From Gnomoniopsis sp. IMI 355080 (Eukaryota; Ascomycota; Sordariomycetes; Diaporthales; Gnomoniaceae): 16,333 nucleotides of DNA. The stretch is from the NCBI GenBank assembly GCA_027946555.1, contig JAPEVC010000414.1, positions 1 to 16,333 of the forward strand. The letters run 5' to 3'. Each line of letters starts with the position of its first letter. The stretch's first letter is position 1. Positions 10,050 through 16,333 of the stretch are shown here, one piece after another. The notes under the pieces were generated by a model. The model did not search any database, was not told the DNA's origin, and saw only the letters and a program-made list of their open reading frames with translations. The translations under genes and the position numbers were made by a program.

Positions 10050-10076
10050 CGTCCTCTGTCGTCCTCTGTCGTCCTC
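10050..10076. repeat. Short tandem repeat, unit CGTCCTCTGT (2.7 copies)
   Basis: Two perfect CGTCCTCTGT units (10050-10059 and 10060-10069) and a partial CGTCCTC follow. It lies 30 nt after the hexanucleotide array, so this spot has two unrelated tandem repeats side by side. Confidence 0.9.
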
Positions 10077-10652
10077 AAACCCGACGAAACGGCTCGTCTT
10101 AAATTGTGAATCCGACACGGTGCAAGTGGCCGACATCTTATTTCATCGTACCGTCGTGGCCTGTGCTGGATGTGGACGAGCTCGGTCTATCGTCCATATC
10201 TTCGCATCAGCCCCGTCCAGATGCCCGCTTGAGCTGGCCATTCCCAAGACGCTGTGCTACCTCACTCGCCCCCTTGAGAACATCGACTGTGGAATGTCAG
10301 CAGTCTTCCACCAGCGAGTCGGCATCTTGCTGTTGCTTTTTAGTCCCGCTGACGGCTCCCCGATCAAGTCCCCATCAGCTCTGGCCGGGCTGCAGCGGGC
10401 TCGGGTCGTGTTACTGTACTACGTACCAAAGGAGCCCTACGCACAGTCACTGTCTAGGCGCCTTCGCAATAGCAACAGGACTTGGGAGCAGCACTCTCAA
10501 TCTCGGTCCGATACCTCACCGCCTGGCCGAGCTCATGGCTGGTAAGAGTCAGAGCTCTGGATGCTCATATCTTGCAGCCACAGCTGCACCTGCCAATGCC
10601 ATTTCCTGGGGGCGCCACGTCCGGGCTGTGGTATTTCACCATTTCTCGCCAT

Positions 10653-10664
10653 CTACCTAGGTAG
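10653..10664. repeat. 12-bp perfect palindrome CTACCTAGGTAG
   Basis: Perfect dyad seen directly. A related imperfect copy, GTACCTGCCTAGGTAC, lies at 12553-12568. Its role is unknown. It could be a transcription factor site or a dispersed short motif of this genome. Confidence 0.6.
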
Positions 10665-11313
10665 CTTCTGCTCCAGTTATGGATCATGGGTTCCAGAGAG
10701 TTGCTCTAAGGTTTTAGGTTCGAGGGCCCAGAACATTCTTCCGCATCCCGGGTCGAGGGCTCTCTTGCTACGGGAGCATGGTCACGAGCTCGCAGGTCCT
10801 TCTCCTCTGCTTGCTTTGCTTCCCGGGTCCAGGAGTCAGCTATCGTTCGGCGCCTTCCGGTCAGAGATGGCCCCGACATGTACCCCGATCATTTGCGGGA
10901 AGTGGAGGGAATGAAACAGGTCCTTCACCTGCGTGTGCCCTGATCGAATTTACACCCGGAAAGTACATGCTCGCAAAATTCAACTGCTCAAGAAGCTCTT
11001 TGGTTCGGCCACGCGAAAAATGACTTTCAGTCGCTTGGCTAATAAACGCCAACATCCGCGTATCCAGGTGGCGCTGCTCGAAAAGATAATAAGCGGCTAC
11101 TCCGACCAGATGATATACAATTTGCTGAACTCCGAACTCCACTCGCTGCCCAGTCAATGCCCAACCGGATGCTGCGAAACCAACGTCAAATCAACATACT
11201 TGCAGCCCAAACCTAATTCTCCCAATTCCCCAACAAGTGCAGCCGTGCCACTACAACCCCTCCTCATACTGCCGCATTCGAGATTGTCATGGCAGGTCTG
11301 AGCTTGAGGCTGT

Positions 11314-11327
11314 GTTCCAGCTGGAAC
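11314..11327. repeat. 14-bp perfect palindrome GTTCCAGCTGGAAC
   Basis: Perfect dyad without spacer, lying 25 nt downstream of the stop of the small SMP-like gene, so it would be in that gene's 3' UTR. There it could fold only as a tight hairpin. Function unknown. Confidence 0.6.
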
Positions 11328-11351
11328 CCGTACCCCGTACCGTCTGGCTCC

Positions 11352-11604
11352 TCACTTTTTGCTGCCATTCCCACCCCCTTGTTTTGCATCACCATTTCCG
11401 CCCTGTCCGCCGCTCTGCACTTGGCCCGAATTCCCCTTGTTGGATCTCGCGGCGAGCGCGGCTCTCCTCGCAAATTCATCCTGCATAGAATGTCAGAGGA
11501 TCAAGAAACACCAGATACTCAAAAGACATCTTGTGGCTGACCTTCTCTCCCCTGGCCTTCTTAATTCGTTCAGCGGCAGCCTCGTCCATCTTGCCTTTTC
11601 CCAT
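11352..11604 (-). CDS. Small two-exon gene, 63-residue SMP/LEA-like hydrophilic protein
   Basis: Exon 1 (11604-11542) and exon 2 (11480-11352) are joined across a 61-nt intron with donor GTCAGC, a CTGAC branch site and acceptor TGCAG. The joined product has 63 residues: a basic start MGKGKMD, a core AAAERIKKARGEKDEFARR then AALAARSNK (about 9-36), and a Gly/Gln/Asn-rich tail ending GSKK. The core resembles the SMP (seed maturation protein) motif, in which A-x-RI-x-x-A and F-A-x-RA-x-x-AA are the constant parts. The exon join falls exactly inside this motif, which strongly supports the splice. There is no signal peptide or membrane segment. SMP and LEA proteins are linked to desiccation and stress tolerance, but for this protein that is inference. 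A TATATAT at 11854-11860 lies 250 nt upstream. A different small conserved fungal family is the main alternative. Confidence 0.72.
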
Positions 11605-11900
11605 GATGGGTTGTGAAATAATAATTCCTCAGAGCACTATTCAATATTGACCTTGACGGGCCTTGCAGTATGCCCGGGACGACGGACCTGGTGATGATGC
11701 AGAGACTGAGGGAAGCGGCGGCGGAGTGAGCTCAAGTCCAATGACTAGTCTGGCGTGCTCGCATACGAGAAGGCACCGCGAGGCAAAATTGTTTGAAGAT
11801 GAATGCGGAAGGAGGTCAAGTCGCACCCCCAAGGTTGCGCGTCTGAGCCTGGGTATATATGGACACGGTTCTGTCCACTGTCCCCAGGCTTGCCCATGTC
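11605..11900 (-). promoter_or_regulatory. Putative promoter and leader of the small SMP-like gene, with TATA box
   Basis: Read on the minus strand, TATATAT (11860-11854) is followed by pyrimidine-rich leader sequence and then the ATG at 11604 in the context ATCATGG. The spacing would give a leader of about 200 nt. The TATA box is seen directly; its use is inference. Confidence 0.4.
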
Positions 11901-13578
11901 AAGGGAAATATCGGTGAATGTTGGCTTTCGCCTGGGATCATTGCTTCTGGTCCGAGCAAAGGGCTGAACCAAGGGCAATGGCGAGGGTCGAGCTCCATAA
12001 GCAACTCCATGTCCCCAGTCACGATCCGGGGCCTGCCACAACAGTACACGGTACATACGGTACCATCTTATCTACTCTCCACCACTCGGGCAGGACACCG
12101 CAGACCCTATGGATCATTGTCGCAAAGGACCCAACCTATCAAACGAGAACGGGTGCGTGCAGGAGAAGCGAGGATGTGACAGCCGTCTTGCGATGGGACC
12201 ATCCTTGTCTACCGCTGCTCTGTGCCAAGGTTGCCCAACCCACAGCTGTTGGTGCGAACTGCGACCCCGGCCTGTCATTTTCTGCATCTTTCCGATCAGT
12301 GAACCCTGCCGGCCATGTGCGCAATTCTGCGGCGTGAGAGGTCACATGAGCATTTCCATGTTATCTGGGGGTAGATCCGCTGCAGGTTGGGTATCGCGCC
12401 CGCGCTGAGGCTTTCGTATGTACAAGCCTCAATGTAACTCCAAAGGTTGACAGGGGAGCTTTCTCCCTCCGAAAAAACACGCCAAGGCCTCGTGGAATTC
12501 TCTTTGGTCCTTCTCACCGCTTTCTGTTGTCAAGGACGAAAAGCATACTTTCGTACCTGCCTAGGTACAAACGTAGTACACAGGTGAGGGTAGTGAACGT
12601 TGTGGAGAGGACCTTGTTTGGATATTCGAGGGATAAGGTCATGCTTAACGTCACTCCTCGGCAGCTTCTCCGAATATCCCCTCTCTTTTCTCCCTAGGGA
12701 CCCTCCGAACCCTCTTTTGACGGGTCGGTCATCTCCTTCTGTGCAGTCAAGGAATTATGGAAAATTGATTGTCTTGGGCTTACGCTTCGATGCTTGATGT
12801 GTAATTGTGTAAGTTAAGGATTTAACAGACGAGTGGTCATGTTTCCAGGAAACAATCGACACCGCAAAGAGCAAACTTCGCCAGGGCCAGCGTGTTTCCA
12901 TCAGACATGGCCTCTACCCAAGGTCCTCGCTTAGCATACTCGATGTTTGAGGACCAAAAAAAGTAATGCGAGCCATCCAACTTTAGACTTCCAGCTTTCC
13001 ACTTGGAACCCAAATTTCGCTGCTTGTCGGTGTGGGAGGTGAGTTGTAACCGGGTCGGGGAAAAAATGCGACGAGGACAAAACAACCTTGATCGCTGTCA
13101 CCGTTTGTTTCACGTCTCAAGTTTATGGGCCGGGATCGGCATGGGTTGTGGATGGAGGGCACTGAGATGTTGGCGAGGGACAATTTAATCTTGCCCCGAC
13201 TGCGAGCTGCCCAGCTTGTACACAGTATACAGTACCATCTATGAAATATATGTACCAGAGTGCAAACAATATCAACCCCTCCTCTCTTTTTCTTCTTTTT
13301 CCTCCTCCTATTTGGGGTGGGTTACACACCCCTAGGCTTATTTCTGACTGCCTTGCCCTGCATACGCGTATAGAATATCGAATTCGTCTGGACGCTTTAT
13401 ACTCGTAGTAGCATTGGTTACTCCCACATGAAGCCACATGGCAAGAATGACACCTTCGAGATTAAAAAAGTGGAACCGCGTCGACTTAAGTTGCGTAAGC
13501 GAACTGCCGAGTCCCATTCGACGGGGCCACTGGCGGGGCACTCGCCTATCTGAGCCTGCATATTCCCATCTGGTCACA

Positions 13579-13600
13579 TGTTGGCGAGGATTCGCCAACA
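13579..13600. repeat. 9-bp inverted repeat TGTTGGCGA / TCGCCAACA with GGAT spacer
   Basis: The arms 13579-13587 and 13592-13600 are perfectly complementary around a 4-nt loop. The left arm is part of ATGTTGGCGAGG, which recurs exactly at 13167-13178 on the same strand. The dyad sits 28 nt before a TATATAAAAA box, the usual place of an upstream transcription factor site. It could equally fold as a hairpin in the 3' end of a desaturase transcript. Confidence 0.6.
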
Positions 13601-13627
13601 GGGGGAGGGCGGGACCAGGGCGAAGGA

Positions 13628-13638
13628 TATATAAAAAG
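13628..13638 (+). promoter_or_regulatory. TATA box (TATATAAAAAG) on the plus strand
   Basis: This is a good match to a strong eukaryotic TATA box, directed toward the 3' end of the minus-strand desaturase gene. If used, transcription would start near 13660-13690 and run antisense into that gene. AT-rich sequence in a 3' UTR can imitate a TATA box, so this is tentative. Confidence 0.35.
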
Positions 13639-13652
13639 AAAGCAGGGCGGAG

Positions 13653-13835
13653 ATGATGGAGCTCGGCAGAAGTAAAATTTGGTTTGACAATGGATCAACG
13701 CTGAAGATGACGACAATACATAAGTTCTTGATCTCTCCTGTCTCAAGTGGTATTAAGGACAGCACCATCATGCTTTTCGTTGCCATGTGGAAGGACCTAA
13801 ATGGTCATAACACCACAGAGTTTTGCACTAACTAG
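13653..13835 (+). CDS. Doubtful small ORF of 60 codons downstream of a TATA box
   Basis: The frame starts ATGATGGAG, only about 15 nt after the TATA box, which is too close for normal initiation. An internal ATG at 13707 would give 42 residues beginning MTTIHKFLISPVSSG. It has no recognised family, no third-position G/C preference like the real genes here, and no signal peptide. I list it only because a TATA box and a dyad precede it. It is more likely a chance frame, perhaps in an antisense RNA. Confidence 0.15.
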   Translation: MMELGRSKIWFDNGSTLKMTTIHKFLISPVSSGIKDSTIMLFVAMWKDLNGHNTTEFCTN

Positions 13836-13929
13836 ACCCCCTTGGGCTTCCCAGAACCGATATTGCGAGGGCTGTGCAACCTAACCTTGCCTTGTTATGG
13901 CATCATCACGAACACGGAGCTGGACTATT

Positions 13930-15718
13930 TCAGTGAAGATGCAGCGGATCTTCGCTCTGCGCAAGCACTTGTTGACACTTGGACAAAATAGCAGCCTGTC
14001 TCGAGACATCCGCCAGACGGCCAATGACCTTCTTGTTCCCTCCGACGAACCCATACAGCGCGTACGGGATGCCAACGTCTTCGCAAAACTCCTGCACCAG
14101 TTTCTGCGTGGCTCGAAGATTATGCCGCGGGATACGTGGGTATAGGTGGTGAATTGCCTGGAACTGCAGCCCGCCGTGGAAGAAGTCGAGCCACTGTGGA
14201 CAGTCGACGTCCATGGTGGTGCGCAGCATCCTCTGTGGGAACGACTCGGCGGGGCCTAGCTCAGCAGTGCTCATGGCGAAGTGGCTCAACGTAATCTGCA
14301 CATGTAGCGGCATTGTGACCATATGACTGACCATAATGAAGACGAAGCGAGCCCAGGCGGTGGGGATAGATTTGTAGACAATGCCGTAGCCGAACCAGGT
14401 CCAGAAGAAGACCTGTCCTGCCAGCTCGAACCAGCGGTGCCACCATGCAGGACCCTTACGTGGAGCTTGGCCACCGAGGAGGTACTCAAAGGACAGCCGA
14501 TATAGGTTGAAGCGGCCGAAAAGCAGGATGAAATAGTAAGTGTAGTGCTGAACACGTAACATGACCTTTGCGAAGGCGTCGTAGGTCATGATGCGCTCAT
14601 AGTACGTAGATCGTAGATTTCCGAGGAAGCGATGCGAGATAGCGAAGAATGGCATGTGCTCTATATCTGGATCGTGCTCGGGTGAGTTGGTCACGATGTG
14701 ATGCACATTATGGTTCCTTTTCCACCAGCCAAGAGATAGTCCACCGCAGTAATCAGCAATGATGATGCCGATAACAGTGTCGGCGTGAAAGTGGTGGGTG
14801 ATGCCCATGTGTCCTGCATCGTGGGCGGTGAAGACCAGCTGATGCCAGAAGCAGCCAAGCCAGAATCCACTTGTGGCCCACCACTGCCAGCGCAGGAATA
14901 GCAGGAAGAGACAGAAGAACAGGGTGTACCTGAAGCACTCGATCGCGTATGCGAAGTAGTTGCAGTCATAGAGGCCCTCTGAACGAATCCTGTCGTTGAG
15001 TTGCCGATACTTGTCGACAATATTGGCCTGGGTAGCATCATCCAAAGCGGGATAGATTTGCAAGTCCTGGTTGATTTCCTGCATCGTCCTGCGATCAAGG
15101 AGAGTCATTCCGTCGACAAACTCATCTTCAGTGGAGGTGACGGACGTGGATGATGAGGAGCGCAAGGGGGCCGAGGCAGCATGGCCCCCCCGTTGACGAA
15201 GGAGAGAATCCTCGCCGTTGTCGGTGAGGTCATCAAAGACGGGGGAGGGAGATCGTGAGCTAGCATGACTAGAGCTGGGCGAGGGCTTAGTAGGGCACTC
15301 CACCGCATCGTCGTCTGCGCCACTGTGTTCATTATCAGCCAAGGGCCTGAATACGCCTCCCTGGATAGGGGGCAGCAAGTTCCGCCATCGATGGTTGATT
15401 TTCCCGATGCGGTACCTGTCCATCATAGCACGAGCTTCAGGCGAGTGCAGGCTGGTGAGGAGGTGGAGTCAGTAAGGATGTATTGCAAGAAGGACGTATG
15501 GGTAGTACCAACGCGTTGACTTCGTCTGTGGCATCTCTTCCCACCATGTGCTGGATAGCCTTGTCGCCGCCCGGGTGGAATTTCATCCAGGCGTCGACCT
15601 TGAGGACATGCTGATCCTTGATGAGGATGGCCTTTCCTTCTGCAATGAGTGCTTCGATCTCCCTTACGGTCATGATGGGGTATACGCGCCCCGCCGTGGG
15701 GGTTTTCCCTGCACCCAT
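13930..15718 (-). CDS. Cytochrome b5-fused membrane desaturase, probable sphingolipid delta-8 desaturase
   Basis: Two exons, 15718-15513 and 15451-13930, are joined across a 61-nt intron (donor GTTGGT, CTGAC branch site, CACCAG acceptor), giving 575 residues. The cytochrome b5 domain lies at about 10-80 with haem ligands in HPGG (48-51) and ALHS (H71); the intron falls two codons before this histidine. A Ser/Asp-rich linker runs from about 107 to 182. The desaturase part has hydrophobic segments (for example about 245-260 and 435-450) and the three histidine boxes HDAGH (279-283), HNVHH (316-320) and QAIHH (500-504). Gln as the first residue of box three is typical of b5-fused front-end desaturases. 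By family knowledge the fungal enzymes put the delta-8 double bond in the sphingoid base of glucosylceramide in the ER. A delta-6-type fatty acid desaturase is the alternative. The ATG at 15718 (AAAATGG) is the first in frame. Confidence 0.92.
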
Positions 15719-15933
15719 TTTGATGGTTTGAAAGAGCCGACACCAGTAGTTCTCTTCAGTGGCCAAGCATCGAGGGAATGAATGAAGGAACAACGAATCG
15801 ATGGATCAGGTCACGGTCGAGGGGAGGGTCGCCACACCGCCAGGACAGTCGCTCGTTTTGCCACTTCACAAATGGGTGAAAATGCGAGATGAGAGTGAGC
15901 ATAGATGAGTCAATTGGGAAAAGAAAAAAGAAA

Positions 15934-15955
15934 AGACTGAGACTGAGACTGAGAC
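15934..15955. repeat. Hexanucleotide repeat AGACTG (3.7 units)
   Basis: Three perfect AGACTG units plus AGAC. On the strand of the desaturase gene this is a CAGTCT pyrimidine-rich array directly upstream of the CCAAT box, so changes in copy number could alter the promoter. Confidence 0.9.
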
Positions 15956-16302
15956 GTCCACGCGTGACGTGGAGGAAGGCTCGTACGTTATTTTTTTGTG
16001 CGGAGCCCAGTCAAGTGCACTGACAGTCAGTCGATGAACAACAGGCCAGCGACTTGTTGAGGTGGAATGAGCTTTGCGCCCCGGCTTGCGAGCTTCCCGC
16101 AGGATGGCGGGATCGAGTACAAGGCCGAGTGGACCCCGGCTTCCAGGGGCTCGGGACGGCACACTATTTCGGCCCGGCACTAATCCCGGGAACCATCGCT
16201 GCTCAGGTTCCTCAAGTAGACAGAACACATCGTCACATTTGCAAACCGCATCCTCGACAACTGAAGGAGGGGCCAGTCCATACACCCGTTCCACTCGTTC
16301 CT

Positions 16303-16332
16303 CCCACCCCACAACTACCCACCCCACAACTA
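16303..16332. repeat. Two copies of a 15-nt repeat CCCACCCCACAACTA at the window edge
   Basis: The copies at 16303-16317 and 16318-16332 are identical, and the window ends one base later, at the first C of a possible third copy. The true array length cannot be seen. Confidence 0.9.
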
Positions 16333-16333
16333 C

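Larger units (their letters stand above)
9445..11351. other. Gene-poor interval between VAC14 and the small SMP-like gene
   Basis: The first few hundred bases are the VAC14 leader and promoter (minus strand). Beyond that I see no gene I can defend. Long open frames exist on the plus strand (9820-10545, 241 codons; 10106-10660, 184 codons) and on the minus strand, but they have no domain, no signal peptide, no conserved pattern and no clear intron structure. The first one depends partly on a hexanucleotide repeat. The interval contains the minisatellite at 9971-10020, a 10-nt tandem repeat at 10050-10076, a 12-bp CTACCTAGGTAG palindrome at 10653-10664 and a 14-bp GTTCCAGCTGGAAC palindrome at 11314-11327. 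Confidence 0.5.
11901..13929. other. Gene-poor interval downstream of the desaturase gene
   Basis: No protein-coding gene is supported in these 2 kb. Open frames up to 139 codons (11918-12337, plus) lack recognisable features. The part next to 13930 is the 3' UTR of the desaturase. Seen here are an inverted repeat GGATATTCG/CGAATATCC (12620-12628 and 12671-12679), a TCCCTAGGGA palindrome (12691-12700), a GTTTCC-A-GGAAAC dyad (12841-12853), a pyrimidine run at about 13275-13310 followed by a GGGGTG/CACCCC hairpin (13314-13332), and a TATA-linked dyad near 13580-13640. No T-loop and A-box combination for a tRNA was seen. Confidence 0.5.
15719..16333 (-). promoter_or_regulatory. Promoter and leader of the desaturase gene
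   Basis: Read on the minus strand, a pyrimidine-rich block (15955-15918) is followed by a CCAAT (15917-15913) and a leader of roughly 190 nt. The leader contains small upstream frames: an ATG at 15902 opens 48 codons ending at 15756, and a 4-codon frame at 15770-15756 shares the same stop. Further upstream CACGCGTG (15959-15966) lies within CCACG/CGTGG and ACGTC/GACGT half-sites. A minus-strand open frame of 153 codons (16327-15866) crosses this region but is compositionally ordinary promoter sequence with no family resemblance. Confidence 0.5.

Noticed and set aside
9820..10545. 241-codon plus-strand open frame across the minisatellite
   Set aside because: Pro-Ala/Pro-Thr part comes from the hexamer array, the rest has no domain, signal or conserved pattern, and overlapping frames of similar length exist in other phases, so it looks like chance.
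10106..10660. 184-codon plus-strand open frame
   Set aside because: Ser/Cys-rich composition without any family resemblance; overlaps the frame above in another phase.
10710..10735. GGTTCGAGG resembling a tRNA T-loop
   Set aside because: No flanking T-stem pairing and no A-box or acceptor stem nearby. The TTCGAAC at 518-524 was rejected for the same reason.
10861..11157. 98-codon minus-strand frame downstream of the small gene
   Set aside because: No ATG start at its beginning, no conserved motif, and no splice connection to the small gene that keeps a meaningful frame.
9445..13929. Degraded transposon as filler of the gene-poor interval
   Set aside because: No terminal repeats, no transposase or reverse transcriptase fragments in any frame, and no strong AT bias as left by RIP.
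15866..16327. 153-codon minus-strand frame upstream of the desaturase
   Set aside because: Contains translated promoter repeats (SVSVSV from the AGACTG array) and no recognisable feature; lies where the desaturase promoter must be.

Overview
The window looks like nuclear DNA from a filamentous ascomycete (Pezizomycotina, probably a Sordariomycete). Genes are compact, with introns of 47-98 nt that mostly start GTNNGT and carry a CTRAC branch site shortly before the AG. The gene set (mitoferrin, a DnaJ-TPR co-chaperone, an augmin subunit, VAC14 and a cytochrome b5-fused sphingolipid-type desaturase) is typical of that group. The species cannot be named from the sequence. No tRNA, rRNA, transposon or CRISPR array was found.

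Layout from left to right: (1) 1-589 is a promoter and leader without any ATG from 54 to 589, followed by a seven-exon mitochondrial iron carrier of the MRS3/MRS4 type (590-1994, +). (2) 1995-2821 is a convergent 3' region with small hairpins. (3) A two-exon ER DnaJ-TPR co-chaperone of the P58IPK/DNAJC3 type lies on the minus strand (2822-4447). (4) 4448-5125 is a shared divergent promoter. (5) An intronless HAUS1-like augmin subunit follows (5126-6055, +). (6) VAC14, the scaffold of the PI(3,5)P2 kinase complex, lies on the minus strand (6177-9444) with seven or eight exons. (7) 9445-13929 is a gene-poor stretch of about 4.5 kb with a hexanucleotide minisatellite, several palindromes and one small two-exon gene on the minus strand at 11352-11604. 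That gene encodes 63 residues resembling an SMP/LEA-type protein, and its exons are too short to be found by ordinary ORF length cut-offs. (8) A two-exon cytochrome b5-desaturase, most like a fungal sphingolipid delta-8 desaturase, lies at 13930-15718 (minus), with its promoter and leader in 15719-16333.

The genes do not form a pathway or cluster. They are housekeeping functions of mitochondria (iron import), ER (folding), mitotic spindle (augmin), vacuole (phosphoinositide) and membrane lipid (glucosylceramide). I see no convincing undescribed multi-gene system. The items most worth a second look are the hidden small gene, the in-frame 147-nt optional intron of VAC14, and the TATA box with a TTGGCGA dyad facing the 3' end of the desaturase gene.
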